The notes beneath the pieces are model-generated. The model was not told the DNA's origin. It saw only the letters and a program-made list of their open reading frames with translations, and searched no databases. 64,000 nucleotides of DNA, taken from Pomacea canaliculata. Its lineage: Eukaryota > Mollusca > Gastropoda > Architaenioglossa > Ampullariidae. Shown here piece by piece: positions 1 through 12,964 of the stretch (within the stretch, counting starts at the first letter, position 1; each line of letters begins with the position of its first letter). Position numbers and translations under genes: made by a program. The stretch lies in assembly GCF_003073045.1 (NCBI RefSeq), contig NC_037596.1:11281950-11345949 (forward strand). Direction: 5' to 3'.

Positions 1-1690
1 TTTACATTTTAAATGCTGTTCTAATATCTTAGTTTTTGTTTTGTCTCACTTATTCTGAACGTTTGTTCATATACATGCGTGTGTAAAAGAGAGAGATTGG
101 TATTCGATGTCAGATACACACTATGCTTAATTTTGATGCTTATGTTTATTCCTCTATTTACCAGTATGCTTATTTCTGTAACGTCAAGTAAGATGAATAT
201 TTTACTTACGGTACTTGTATTGTCCTTTACTAGGTCAGCGTGTACGTCACTACAGTAACAAAAACGAAACCTCTCTCCCTGTGTTTACAAAATTAGCAAA
301 TTTTCTGATATTTACAGCACCTCTACTCCAAATAAACAGTTTGCTATATATCAACCTTTCCTAAAACCTTTTAATAGCGGGGACAAGCAGGTTAAATTAA
401 GGGACGCAACCACCTTCGAAAAAAGGCTTAAGCACAATAACGTGGAGTAAGGACTTGGGCCTAGGCCTCTTTCACTCCCACTCTGCTCGCGCGTGTGTGT
501 AAGACTGTGTCTGAGAGTATGTGTATTACTGTCTGTGCATGCGTGTGTAAAGCCACCAGTTTAACTTACTGTCACATATTTACTCAGCTTAATTTGTAAG
601 CAATGCATTAATAGCTAATTGATATACTTGGGCACTAAACAGTGAAAACACAATTTTGATCGTAGATGGGTGGTTTAAAAATTACGAATTATTCACCTTA
701 CGAAAATAAAAAAAACTTTTTTTTCATTTTTTACAGTTTCTTTCAACGGACTACATTAAGTCCCTCTCTAAAGGACTTTCTCTTTCTTAGTATCATGTTG
801 CAGAGTACCAGCTGTCTGCATAATTACATACTATTTTGAGTGTTGTATGTTTAAGGTCTCTAAGGTGATAGAAGACTTTCATACAAAACCATAATCAGAT
901 AATTTCAAAAAAAGTTGAAAAAAATGAATGTATGATTTCAGCAAATTTCTTATTTAAAATCATTTGCAAATTTGATCAAAATGGCGGCTATCGCACTTCC
1001 ATACCTTAAACAACTCGTATAACTCATTCAGTTTTAGGATTAGAAGAACAAATTTGGTGTCAAAACAAGGGTGTAATATAAGTAATGGAAATTTATTATA
1101 ACATTGTTGTACTATAGACATTTAATCGTCTTCTAGTTTTGTCTCGCAACTCATTCAGGCGCAGCACACACAAGCACACAGAGACATAATACGTAAATCA
1201 TAACAAATATTTAACCTATACTTAGGTATTTTTTATTTATGATGCCAGTAACAGAGAATATTAATGCGAATCACGTTAAAATAACTTGCTTCCTGTGCAA
1301 TACAAAGGTTTATCATGACGCCCCTACATTGTGGAGAAGCCTGAATAACTGTCTTTGGGATATACTCCATTTAAAGATCCTCAAATTGTACACTTGTTTA
1401 CGTAAATCTTTAACAATATCTTATTTGTGCTCTACTTTCTTCCACCTGCAATACACTTTAATATCGACATACTATTTAAATATCGCTCACTCCACTCCTC
1501 TCTCACTCTCGCGTGCTACTATGTATCATATATACATACATATATAACACTGGGTAACAGCAACATGTTATGATACAAATCACACTCAGCCACTTAGCAA
1601 AAGGAGAATATTGAGATAAAATATTTTCATCACTAGTTTCCAGATGTACAGTGGGGTATCTTTTCTGCTCTAATATCTACTTGCATATAG
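1..1690. other. AT-rich non-coding DNA
   Basis: No reading frame here has domain character or plausible splice sites; the longest open stretches are low-complexity and look like chance. There are short TG-rich runs near 490-550. I see nothing else. Confidence 0.5.
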
Positions 1691-1699
1691 CACTCACTA

Positions 1700-2730
1700 C
1701 AACCACCAGTTGGTGCAACTTACCCTGTAGTGGTGTGGTGGCTTGCCCACCTTGTGCTCCTGGCAGGTCTAACCAAGCCAAACAGGTCTGTCAGAGCAGA
1801 GGCCAGACTAAACTGTTGCACCCTGGCCCTACATGTTTTGCTTTGGACTAACAACCCACTCAGGTAAAAACAAAAGCTGTTACAGAACCAACAACAGTAT
1901 CACAACAGGGGCCTGGTCAGGAAGATTCTTCTCTAGAAGCTCGCTGGTAAAAGCCTTAGGGAAGCCAGCTTGCCAACTCATCTTTTGATGACCAACGCAA
2001 GAACCAGGACAGGGACCTGGAACATCAGAACCCTCTATGAAAGTGGCAAGTCAGCTCAAATGGCAAGAGGAATGAGAAAATACAGCATCAGGGTTCTTAG
2101 GTTATGGGAAACCAGATGGAATGGAAGTAATAAGTCCAGACTAACATCAGGAGCAACCATTATTTACTTTGGCCGCAAAGACCTGTACCACGATCATACC
2201 CAGGGAGTAGCTGATGTCAACAGAGGCAACAAAGGCACTGATGGCCTGGGAACCAGTCTCACCACGGCTCATGTCAACAAGATTCAACGCTAAAGGAAGG
2301 AAGATCACCATCATCCACTGTCATGCACCAACAAATGCAGCAGATGAAGAGGAAGAAGAAAAAGAAGACTTCTGTAGCACCTTGCAGTCTCTGCTTGACC
2401 ACACACCAAGAAGAGATCTAAAAATCACCATGGAAAAAAACTAAATGCTAAAGTGAGAGATGATAACACCAGCAGGGAGCACATCATGGAAAGACATGGC
2501 ATCGGCACCTGCAATGAAAACGAGGAGCTCTTCGAAGATTTCTTCGCTTTCAATGACCATGTTAAGGGTGGCACTGTGATTCCACACAAAAATATACACA
2601 AGACAACGTGGGCTTCGCCTGATGGCCAGATGGAAAACCAGATTTACCATATAACAGTTGCTCGAATTAGAGGAGTCTCCGAGATGTCCGAGGGTACAGA
2701 TCATTTGGAAACACCCAGCACCTACTAGTC
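1700..2730 (+). mobile_element. LINE remnant: endonuclease domain
   Basis: This is the 5' part of a non-LTR retrotransposon of the RTE/CR1-like type often mislabelled 'craniofacial development protein 2-like'. Around 1985-2210 the plus strand reads TGTWNIRTLYESGKSAQMAR, then an ETRW-like motif (WETRWNGS) and HTQGVA, the N-terminal half of an APE-type endonuclease. After shifts of frame, 2440-2700 reads LNAKVRDDNTSREHIMERHG, then GTCNENEELF, PHKNIHKTTWASPDGQ and ENQIYHITVAR, the second half of the same fold, including the region around the catalytic His. At least two frame changes separate the pieces and no reverse transcriptase follows, so the copy is dead and truncated at its 3' side. The GC-richer stretch 1700-1985 probably belongs to the element's 5' UTR. 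Confidence 0.8.
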
Positions 2731-3455
2731 ACACAAGCACTATCTCGCACCGAACATTCCAGGCACCAAAGCTTGTGTCAGTCACACTCGCTCACGCACT
2801 TGCTAGAATAGTCTACTCGCACGGCCGACCGGCAGGTCAAACAGGATCAGATACGTCAACAGGTGACACCTCACCACGAGAGACCGTTACAACATTTTAA
2901 TTTGTAACATGCATACCTATATGCATAAATACATTCAAACATGGATGCATATATAAATACATATATTAATATTAACAGATATTCAAGTATCACTAGAAGG
3001 CATCTGGTTTTCATAAAAGAATCTAATAAATTATAAATACATTTAAAAACTGAATAAAAACATTTCCAAACGAGATGTGGGGTCAAAGCAAGATGCTAAT
3101 AAAACGGGTCACAGATCTTATTAGAATATAAATACATAAAATCAGCCCAGTGTCAATGGAGTTTCACTAGGTTTGACAGAAAGAAAGGAAAAAAGGCAAA
3201 ACGTAAGTCTGTCTGCAGAGTACTTTAGTAAAAAAAAATTTAATAATGCCTATATACAAATATGTATAAAACTCTTTGGGGAGTTAGAGAATCCAATATG
3301 TCTTCGGACACACATTTTCTTTAACAGTATGACCTGGTTGCAGCCTGTTAGCAGATATCCATATGAAAACCTTGTCAACCGCGGCTTCCCTTCAGTTCCC
3401 TAGAAATGTAAAGAGTTTGGTGAACTCGCTTGGTTCTCCTCCTTGAAATCGTCCT
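2731..3455. other. intergenic, 3' flank of gene A1
   Basis: AT-rich sequence downstream of the last A1 exon (A1 runs on the minus strand). I see no exon-like open frame. The 3' UTR and poly(A) site of A1 must lie here if the gene is transcribed, but no signal is clear enough to place. Confidence 0.4.
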
Positions 3456-6400
3456 TTAATCAGTTTCTCTTATATCGTTTCTTTCTGGATTTTTAGAACA
3501 GCTGTAAAGAAAGGTCCAAATGCATGTACTGTACTCTGCAATAATTATTTCCGATACAATCCATCAGCAACTGCAATAACATTACTACTTCTCGTTAAAA
3601 ATCTGATATCAACAAAAGCAGCAAGAATAAAGATATTACACATTATACTTGTATAGGTGTTTTCTGAAATTGCACCTTTGTTTTTATGAGTTGTAACAAA
3701 ACCAACCGTGTCCTATTTATCTGCTCTTTTGAGAAAGTTTATCATCATTAGTAACACATTGTGGTTTACGTTATGATTTACTGATATTTATTCATCATTT
3801 TTGTGAATTTATTCTAACCTTGACCACTACCGACACACACGGTAGGTCAGTGGTTCCTTAAGGCATGTTTATTCTTTCTAAGATATACGTTTGTGAGAAT
3901 ATGTTATTATTATATTTACTCACTGTCTTGCTCCTGACGTCTATTGGCTTACAGCAGTTTTATCTCACTTGATACATTCCTGCCATCATTGCTAGGTGAG
4001 GCATTTGTACCTCGATTTCTGAAATAATAAAGCCAGACGAAACAACACAATTTAAAAAAAAGGCTTTTGATTTGAAATATTCATCAGATTACATCAATTA
4101 TCCTGATTTATAATGCTTACCTCTTTCTCAGGAAGAACACTAAAATTACAGCAGCGACCACCACCACCACCAAGCATGAGCAAATTACTCCAGTAACGAT
4201 GCCAGTGCCTTCACTGTTTGCTTCTTTGTCTGAAAAAAAGTGTCATTAGTATTATGTACATAGCAGCAAACACATCTACTGTGATCAACGCAGATTACTT
4301 TTATTTATTAAAATCTGTGAGTTTTTATGCTCAGTGCAAAAAAAGTCATGGTCAAGAGTTTCGCATTGCAGAGTCCTCTTAAAAACTTTCTTGAACTGTA
4401 GAAAATAAACCGGTATTTATGTAGCTCAGAGAGAACTTTTCTGGACATTTTAACAACACAAGCGTAAAACACGAGAACAAATATGTTTGGTTGGAAAACC
4501 CTTAAAACTGAAAAATTAGCAAATTTAATACTTTGATACATCATTACCTTTCTGGCTGCATTTATTGTACTCTTTATTTTCATCTAAATTTTACTTATCT
4601 CAGACTTGACTCTCTTGTAAACAGGGTACGCCATGAATACAGAATAGTTCCATTTGTTTTCAGTGCCTACAATGTGACATCTTTCCTGAGTATCTTTGTA
4701 ATCATTTCTACCTACATAGACAACAAGTGCAATAAAGTTTCCGTGTTCCTCTCTCTATTTGAAAAAACTAGAATATTCAAACCCTTAGCAAACACTCATT
4801 TGCATAATTTTTATCGACTTTAAGTTATCCTGCCTGAGCACATTAGAATATTCACATGTACAATTTTTGCAAAATGCTTCAAAGCTTATTTGTTCCTTAA
4901 GTATTTAATAGTTTTAAGGTTTTTTGACTGGAACAGCTAAAATACTGTCTTGTGATTATGTCTGTCAGCAGAATATGTTAGTTTGATCCTTCCTTGCATT
5001 GCACCTATATAGATGTTTATATCACATAGACATACAAACATTTATATACATAATTCTTGCCTTTAAGGTCGGTCGGGCCATCATTGAAGTTACCATCTTG
5101 TGTGACATCTGTCACAGAGAAAAAATGGATCGTGTATATTAATTTCTGATTTCCTAGTGAAACTGGACACGTGATTTTAAAATGTTCCCACTTCACTTAG
5201 CATAAGAATTTCTGATTAATAAGGAAAGGTGGAAAAAGGCAGTGGAAATTCGACAGTTCGACTCTGCCTTTCCAATGCCGTATGCCGTATGCCTTACACA
5301 GTGATCCAAATACAGTTTCTTTCTTCTATAACACACGTATAAACAGATTATACAGCAAAAGCTCAGTCTATTATGTTACATCGACTCTTGTTTTGATTGA
5401 TATAGCGCAGAACTCAATTTTTAAGAAAGAAGAAACACTAACATATTAAAAAGTAAGTAAAACATATAATTGTAAAAAAAAAACTTATAAGATGAAAAAA
5501 AAAACCCGTTCGTCTAAAACGTCGAAAATTTTGGGAACAGACTGTCAACTAATTGGTACACTAATGTTTACAATCGGGAAAGATGCTGCATAAATCTGTG
5601 TGTGTGTGTGTGTGTGTGTGTTTTAATGATATGGAACCTAAGAATTAGACGGCCGGCGATCAAGGTTAAGGTTTAGTGTTGATGTTCGGGTTAGCTCAGA
5701 GTTAAATTACAAGGTTAGCTTGGTAAGTTGATGTAGTATGGGTTGGTTTAGGATTACAGGAAGGTAAAAACAGACTTAAATGTGTTTAAGTGAAAGTTTT
5801 AGATGATATTGAAAACTGATGTAAACGAGGACAATTTTGATAGGGAATCAAAGATTTCAGGTGAACTGGGTACTTCTAAACATACACATGTATTGCTTAC
5901 TCGTTCTCTGCAGTAACAAGGTTAGGGTTAGTAACTGTGTAATTAGGTCCCACACTTAAGGAATCGCAATACAGTTAGACTTTGCAAGCAATTCTTCTGT
6001 TATAGAACAAAACATTTTGTTGTTCTGACGTAATTCAAATGACAATAACAATGCATTCTGAATTTTTTTTTTATTGATGAAAAAGTATATGCATACGCCT
6101 GTCGTATGTAATAACATTTAATTACAAACCGCCTTGTGAAACATGTAATTGAATGTACTTACATGGTGAAACTTCACAACGGATGACGTCTGCATTTTTA
6201 ACATCAAAGTTAAACTCTCCAAGCTGAAGGCACCTTGTTTCGTAGTCAACCAAAATGGAAAAATTCTTGGTCAGGTTTTTATCACAGGTAAAGCTTTTTG
6301 ATGAGAGACACTCAAATGCCCGATTGTGCCCAGTCACATTCTGCAATAGCCTCTGTAATAAAATTGTGCAAATTACTTAGAAGTTTAAACGAGACGATGA

Positions 6401-6946
6401 ATGTGCCTTGACTTGACTAAGATGTACCCGAAGCTAAAAGCCTTAAATGCACCGGGAGACCAATAATTTAACTAGATTATATTAAGTCCACTGATATTTC
6501 TTTAGGTTTTTAAATCATACAGGATTATATAGGTGCCTACTACTATCCTGTATACCCTAGTTCTCTTTCTCTATCTCTCTGTATTAATGTCTCATGCATC
6601 TCCCAATAGTCAATAAATATGAAAAGTAGACAACTTTAATTTTCTTTACCTTCTTTCTGCGGAATTTTATAATACACAGTGAATTCCTTTTCCTGTTTGA
6701 TGATTTTCTCTTCAAATTTGCTGATCACCTTACTCACACAGCCCTTTTTGTATTCCAACACACAGTTGTGATCTGCACCTGATAAAAAAAATACACCACG
6801 CTGTGCAAAAATTAATGCATAAGTAAGGGAAGCAACTGTTGGAATCTTTAGCAATATGTAGTTTACTAATGATTATTTACCTTTGAAAGCTGAAATAGTC
6901 ATGAACAAGAAGGCCAGAGCAACAGGGCCGAAGCCATGTGGGATGA
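3456..6946 (-). pseudogene. Family A membrane receptor-like gene, copy A1 (probably disrupted)
   Basis: Six exons read on the minus strand: 6881-6946 (ATG at 6937), 6650-6778, about 6163-6342, 5061-5108, 4121-4229 and 3456-3501 (stop TAA at 3456-3458). Exon 2 is 43 codons, phase 1-1, with FTVYYKIPQ near its end. Exon 3 holds NVTGHNRAFEC and ends DVIRCEVSP. Exon 5 encodes a Val-rich membrane helix (CLVVVVVAAVILVFF) after a short stalk, phase 1-2, and the last exon adds a short tail ending NDIRETD. The layout matches A3 exon by exon, including a GC donor after the stalk exon (at 5060-5059). Two junctions do not fit. The signal-peptide exon read from the ATG gives MASALLLWPSCS then a stop, whereas the adjacent frame gives a good hydrophobic core (VALAFLFMTISAFK). 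No AG lies at the position that would open exon 3 in phase 1. Either the copy is decayed or the assembly has small indels. No known function. Confidence 0.6.
5596..5621 (+). repeat. (TG)n microsatellite
   Basis: An uninterrupted TG run of about twelve units inside the A1 intron between the exons at 6163 and 5108. Confidence 0.9.
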
Positions 6947-7150
6947 CTAGAGGTGAACAGCGGTCAATAAAGGGAGACCTTTTTATCCGTCTTTACGACT
7001 TGACAGGTCGCCTTGTATGATAAAGACGATCGAGGCCCAGGAGTAGGGGATGGGGGTGGGTCATAGTAGTTTAGGGGTATAGCGCGGTAGGCAGAAGTTT
7101 CTTTAGTATAATATCGATCACGTCATGGTCGGGTTAATTTTTTTTCTGAA
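6947..7150. promoter_or_regulatory. possible 5' region of A1
   Basis: A minus-strand acceptor-like CTAG sits at 6947-6950, just before the A1 ATG, as in the other cluster genes, so a non-coding first exon probably lies upstream. A GGATAAAAAGG sequence on the minus strand (about 6978-6988) could instead be a TATA box. The sequence cannot decide between these. Confidence 0.25.
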
Positions 7151-7685
7151 GGTCACGTGATTAGGTGGTTATGTAGTTTAGGTTAAATGTGTAGTCGGAG
7201 ATTTTTCTCGATGCCCCAGTCTCTGAGCGCCGTACCAGCTGTAGGCAGCAAGTCTCTAGGGGAGACCCGTTCCAAGTGAACGCGTAACGCTTCTTGCTAG
7301 AACTTTGAAGAGTGAGAAAAGGGTCTCTTCGCAGACGACATGAAGGGGATACACCATTGGAAAAGGCAACAGAAACCCTGCTACCCACTGACTGGGCAAC
7401 CACCGGAAGAAGTTGATATTTGCCTGTATTTCCCAAGGGTTTCGAACGTCTGGAGCAGGTACCAGACCACTGCTTCCAAAGATCTTCCCCGCAGCTGCTG
7501 GTTGCTGCCTGAGGCAACCAGTGGAAGCAGCAGTGCAGGTGGGATAGGAAAGCGTCGGAAAGCTCACTTTCGACTTCGTCGCCATCGTTTTTGCCTAAGA
7601 CAACTGTGCGCGACCAGAGGATCTCCGCAAGTAGTGACAGTAGTTTGCCAAGGCAATTATGTCCATTGCTAAATTTACCATTCAG
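7151..7685. other. GC-richer unassigned sequence
   Basis: More GC-rich than its surroundings, with overlapping open frames on both strands but no recognisable motif or convincing splice sites. Its composition and its position next to the duplicated unit at 7686-8141 suggest it is part of a repeat. Confidence 0.35.
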
Positions 7686-8141
7686 TCTCACATGCGCATT
7701 ATCTTAGCTCTTAGCTGTTCTGGTGTTTGTGGGTCTACGATATTGGTTTGTTGGAGACTAATACTCCAGCCGACAGTCACGGCAGTCCGATAACTTTCTC
7801 TCAAGTGTGTTGTTCCGCCTGTCCGTCGTATTTCCCGCCCAATCTGCCAATCTCGTCAGAGAGCGACAACTGCTCTCCCGACGACACAGAGTCGAGCCTG
7901 TCACAGTCCAGGGACATACACGTAGCCATGTCAGTCCGCCGTGTGAAAACTACCATGCTAAGTTCTCCGGTCCTTTTTTCTCACATGTGCATCAGCTTAG
8001 CTGTTCTGATATTTATGGGTCCAGGATGATGGATTGGGTGGAGACCAATACTCCAACGACAGTCACGGCACGAGGATAACTTTCCTTCGAATGTGTTGCT
8101 CAGCCTGTCCGTCGTCCATTCCTCCCGATCTGCCAACCACA
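7686..8141. repeat. Direct duplication, period about 292 bp
   Basis: Two diverged copies of one unit lie head to tail, at about 7686-7851 and 7978-8141. Shared landmarks in order are TCTCACATG, TTAGCTGTTCTG, GGAGAC(T/C)AATACTCCA, GACAGTCACGGCA, GATAACTTTC, GTGTTG and CCTGTCCGTCGT, ending near ATCTGCCAA. Between the copies is about 125 bp with little similarity to the sequence before copy 1. I do not recognise the unit; it may be a fragment of a mobile element or a local tandem duplication. Confidence 0.75.
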
Positions 8142-9330
8142 TGTCATCTAGGCAGACAGATGTGATACCCCTGAGATGTCACTGTCTTCCTAGGCCCTAT
8201 TGACGCCTGGGCCAGCAGAGTGGTTGCGTTTGGCATACTGTAATCAGTTATGGCTGTCTACATGTGAAATATGTGCCACATACGCCCACCCTTTCTTGCA
8301 TAATTAGGGACCTCAAGCTTGTCAAAAAGCCACCCTAGACCCTAATTGGGGCGATTGTTAGTTCCCCTTTAAGATTACCACATGAAGTAACACACATGTA
8401 CCCACATCATAACACATATCTAATCAAAAAGAATATTTCTGCCTAATGCGGCGGAGATTGAATATAGATATGACCATGTATTGAAAGCACACAAGTACAC
8501 ACACATACAATTTCTGCTTTTTATAGAGCAAACCCCGCCAACACCTTGTGCGAGGAGATGATCGACTAACAAATGGTCTCTATGAGACAACAATCGAGTA
8601 AAATTAGCTTTCCGACTGGCCAGAGTTTTCTGCCCAATGAATGGATAAATTCTAAAACGACAGGGACCATATAGTACACCACTCCAAAATGTGCGAAAAT
8701 CAAACGTTTGCACTTGGTGGACCACAGTTTTGCAGGAAAAGACAGATTACTGACAATTTTCACATAATATTGAAAGATCTTCTGTTGATGCCAAGAAAAT
8801 GTTATCTGTCGCGTGTCGCATGCTGGCTCAGCCTGAGCTTTAGTCCTAGAGGGAAGGGGGGGCTGTTGCGTCACTAAAGTCTGACGCAATTTTGTTTTGT
8901 GACTTTTTTTTTTTTTTTTTGGAAAAAGAAAAAAGACGGAGAGAGAAGGGCCACCAGGGAGGAGGGTTGGGCGGTGTGAGTAATTCCGTTGTGGAAACGG
9001 CACATATTAAGTGTAATTCCGTTGCAAGAACGGAACCGTCTTGAGTTGTGGGTACGTTTAGGTAACATCCATCTGTGACGCATCTATTTTTGGGGTTTTT
9101 TTTGGGCGGGGGGAGGTTTGTTTTTTATTTTATTTTGATTAAATATGTATTTGTAGCGTTATCTCGTGTGAGTGTCGTTTGTTCGGCACTGGGAGCGGCT
9201 GGATTCGTTACTACACGCGACAACATCATTACTTGATTAATCTTATGTGACTCTACTTACTCGACTATAATGAAGAATAAAAGCAACATCTAGTTATAGT
9301 GTACTACGATCCTGTAGTCTGCTTGATTTT
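8142..9330. other. unassigned, probably repeat-derived
   Basis: Mixed composition, with a poly-T run near 8906-8921, G-rich patches near 9090-9115 and a short repeated AATTCCGTTG motif at about 8981 and 9013. No coding potential was recognised on either strand. Confidence 0.4.
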
Positions 9331-9332
9331 TA

Positions 9333-9800
9333 GTGCCCCACACTACAAGGCGGGAGGAGGTAGTTCTTACAAGATTAAAGATAGGACACACCTATGCCAC
9401 GCAAGGATACCTCTTGCGAGGTGAACCACCACCAGCCTGCCCCTGGTGTAAGGGAAATTTAAATGTGTTACACTTTTTGATTATCTGTCCACAGCTCCAG
9501 ACTATCCGTCAACAGTTTTTTGCAGTAAATTCTTTATTTGTCTTATTTAGGTTTTTTTTTTTTTTTTACATTCTGATAGTTCTATCTTGATTTCTGGTGT
9601 GTTTGTGGCCTTTTGGGGCTTCACCACCCCTTTTTACACTTCATTTTTTTCTTTTACACCTTGCTCACTTACTATGTTGGTTTGTTTTTAAAGACACATG
9701 ACTTGAGAAATTTACCCCGAAACCTTTAAATTTAAAATTAGTTTTATTGCCGTGATATAGCCCTAGTTGCTGGCACGGCATAAAGCACCAACAATCAATA
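9333..9800 (+). mobile_element. LINE 3' end (C-terminal zinc-knuckle region plus 3' UTR)
   Basis: The plus strand reads RREEVVLTRLKIGHTYATQG, then YLLRGEPPPACPWCKG and a CP.LQTIRQQFF segment. This is the conserved C-terminal tail (Cys/His knuckle after the RNase H region) of jockey/CR1-like LINE polyproteins. After a poly-T interruption the 3' UTR follows to about 9800. The UTR is recognised because a second, inverted copy lies at 58343-58600: both contain TGCCGTGCCAGCAACTAGGG (in the inverted sense here) and the same order of landmarks. This copy is truncated at its 5' side. Confidence 0.8.
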
Positions 9801-10986
9801 ATTGATTTTTAATACTGCAGTAAACGTAACACAAACGTAATGCAGAAAGAAAATATGAAACAAAAGGCAAGATACCTTGTCCACCGGAAATTCCAGTCCA
9901 CAGATATGTAATAAATAACACGAGCATCTTCTGTTTCATGTTTCTTTTTTGTATGTGGTTTGTGAGATACGACAAATACTGCGCTGAAGATCAAGAAAAT
10001 ATTAACTGACCCTCATGTGTCAACATTCTTATTAACAAGCTTTTGAATGCCTACAGGTGCAACACTGTCTACTTGTTCTTGTCTTCCTTACGTTCAGCCT
10101 AAAGCAATGTTAAAACAGTTGCGATTTACTGCTTAACTTATAATGGCTTTCTTCTCACATGCGAGTGCGGCACCCCACCCACCTAACCACCTCACCCCCC
10201 CTCCCCCCGCCCCCGTGCTCGTGCTCATAGAAGGAGCAACGCTGTACTTTGATTGGTTAATAAATGGTATAACATGAGGATGTAAGATGTAAGGACTGTC
10301 GCGTAGCCGCCCCAACAGCCGGCAAGAACTCTCCGCCAATCACTCGGCCGGAGACCAGGTGACTTATTCAAGTCGAAACTGAGCGCAGACAATTACAGCA
10401 ATGACAAAGACACAATTTAAGTTACAAAACAATTTATTAACCACGTAAAATAATGCAAAAGAAGTATCTCATACTTCTCTAACGGTTGCAAAAAAAAAAA
10501 AAGATAAGAATAAACGAAACAGACAAACGAATAAAAATAAAACAGTTGCCCGGTGCACAGGCTAGTCGGAGAAATCACAAAGAATACACACCACCCGCAC
10601 GCACTGCAGGGTGACAGGTCAAATGTCCGCTCAATCACTGGCCCGCGTGCCGCTACAGCGGTTTCCCCCCCCCCCCTTCTCCCTCACGTGCTCGCTCCTC
10701 TCTTCCGGGTAGGCCTTGGTTACGTGAGCCCCTGATCGCAGGTACCCGCCCTGGGTGCTCCACAGAACGCTTCGCCGCACACTGGCGCAGCAGGGTCACG
10801 CGTTCACTCGCTGACGAGGCTATGAGGATGCAGGGTGGACAGTCGACACAATGACGGACACGAAGGAAACATGAGGAAACGACGACACGGATGAAGAACA
10901 CAAAACATCAACAAGAGGAACAAGAAGAAGTTGAAAAAAGTAGAAGCCTGTAGAGAAAACAATCCATTCAATCAACAGGCGGCTCT
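9801..10986. other. non-coding, GC-rich in the second half
   Basis: AT-rich to about 10140, then GC-rich with C-runs (10190-10212, 10664-10677). The minus strand holds an AATAAA signal inside TTAATAAATTG near 10430, so the block may be the end of a minus-strand transcription unit or element. No protein motif is visible. Confidence 0.35.
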
Positions 10987-11180
10987 CACAAAGCTGCTTA
11001 GTTTCTAAAAAATATCCTGATACAATTACATACCTATCTATGATCAGACTGGTCACGAAACCACTCGCTTTCAAAAATGTCCTCATACAGTTACATATAT
11101 ATGACCATCAGAGTAGTCACAAAACCGCTCACTTTCTAAAAATGTTCTTATACAAATACATATCTATGACCATCAAATCC
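10987..11180. repeat. Tandem repeat, three units of about 64 bp
   Basis: Three units follow each other, each beginning TCAC(A/G)AA and containing TTTC(T)AAAAA(A/T), then ATAC.ATTACAT or close, then a TATGA(C/T)CA segment. Units start near 10987, 11053 and 11116. They differ by scattered substitutions and small indels, so the array is not recent. Confidence 0.8.
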
Positions 11181-12960
11181 ACACAGGGAGAAACGGGTGC
11201 GACCCGGCCACCACAAATACCAACCTAACATTGTGAAACAACATGTCTAGCACTCAAAAACCTGAGCATGGGTTTAACATATCAGAAATCCTCTCACTCG
11301 CCCTCAAGCGCACTCCCACAACCAACCAGGGCCCCTACAGACTAGAATAGTGTGGAACCCAAATGAATAGACTCTACTTACCCAAAACGGCTTGTGACAG
11401 TGAGACGGGCCCTGGGGGCGTCTCACACCGTCCCCCACGTCCTTTGCTGGATGGCGACTCTCCAGCAACGACAGAAAAACGCGCCAAGGATCGCGCGCGG
11501 CGAAGAAAAAAAAAACAACAAAGAAAAGGGGGAGAAAAGTCAAAGGGAGGGGGGGTTGCAGTCCGGTCCCGAAAAGAAGAAGCCTGTGAAGACCCTGCGA
11601 GCCACCGACGCGTGACGACAGCGCCGCGAGTCAGGGCTCTTGGGCTCGCGAGATGGATAGGGTTACACAAGGGCCGCGTGAGCAGTCTCCCTTGACTCCT
11701 CCTCCCCCCTCCCCCATCTGTGCGAGCACACCCAAGTACATGCCAGCACAGTATGGAAAGCCCAGCACGGACAACAACACAATCGCCGACACGCGACAAT
11801 GACGTCAGGTTACTTATTATAAGAGTCCCGTTCATTTGACGGAATATATCATCGTATCATAGCAGAAGAAACCAGACTTGACAGTCGTGTGATAAGTGGA
11901 AATTGCCGAGGAATATGTCTACGTTTGTAAGCAGTAAGGTATCCAGTACCATTAATAACAAGCTGGGTAGAAGAAAATAATATTAGAGGGGAATGTCAGT
12001 CAGGGTCTCAACTGGGTTACTCTACTATTAGTACACACTAATGGAATGCGTGCAACAACAATATATAGGTTTTATTTTCTGGTAGTACAATAAAATTAAA
12101 GATTGTAACTCTATGCTCCAGCGAATTCACAAATCGGCAAGTAGATCAAACGTTAGAAATTCACAAAAAATATCTACACGATATAAACAAACATATATTT
12201 TAATAGAACATACATGAGACTTTCAATATTACTTATTGTTTTCTTCTTATTTTTGGTTGTTTGAGTACAAATCTATGTTAAAATGAGTAACCCATAACCG
12301 ATTTTAACACGGCACTTTATCAACTCAACTTCCGCCTAATTTCAATCATAGCGAAATACCTGAGTAGTTGACTTCCCCCCTCCCCCACAGCTGTTAAAGG
12401 GAAGTTATTTAAAGTAGAACAACTCAAAGATCCACTAGTTGGCTCCCTTATCTAATCGTTTAATTAATCTGCTACTCCTACGTAGTATTTATGTGTATGA
12501 CCCGTCGAGGACAGCAGTATGTGGGGTGAGGTCAATCTGAACCAACCGCCGAGAACCCTCTGTGTCGGTTTCTTATTTTACTTCGAGAAATGATTCAAAT
12601 CTATTAACAGAAATCTTCTATGGTCTTCCATGTTTAAAAATCGTATCCAAGGTAAATTACTTTGCTGTAATAGAAATATTATGCTAGTTATCACGAACAC
12701 TAGTACCTGAAAACTCGGAATTCACGACAGCTGCGCGCTCTTTCAACAAATAATAAGACGAGTGCCCTGAGCTTATACTGATGTATTTGTGGACCAGGGT
12801 CAAAAACTTTCTCGAGGAAAAGGTCAAACATCCTTTGCAGTCACGGGAACAAACAAACCAGCAAACAAAAACTGCCTCCCTTCAACCACTCAGTCAGTCG
12901 CTCACGCTCACTCACTCACTTCCGTCTTGTTTGCCATCAACACTGTACTCACTTAGGTAG
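11181..12960. other. GC-rich block followed by AT-rich DNA
   Basis: 11180-11830 is distinctly GC-rich and purine-rich (poly-A and poly-G tracts near 11505-11560) with overlapping open frames on both strands but no recognised domain. From 11830 to 12960 the DNA returns to AT-rich intergenic character. The sharp change in composition suggests an inserted element whose type I cannot name. Confidence 0.35.
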
Positions 12961-12964
12961 AGTC

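Noticed and set aside
7161-7691. 176-codon open frame on the minus strand
   Set aside because: Overlapping frames of similar length exist on both strands, composition is repeat-like, and no domain is recognisable.
11374-11835. 153-codon open frame on the minus strand in the GC-rich block
   Set aside because: Long frames are expected by chance in GC-rich DNA; the translation is Arg/Ser/Phe-rich low complexity with no motif.
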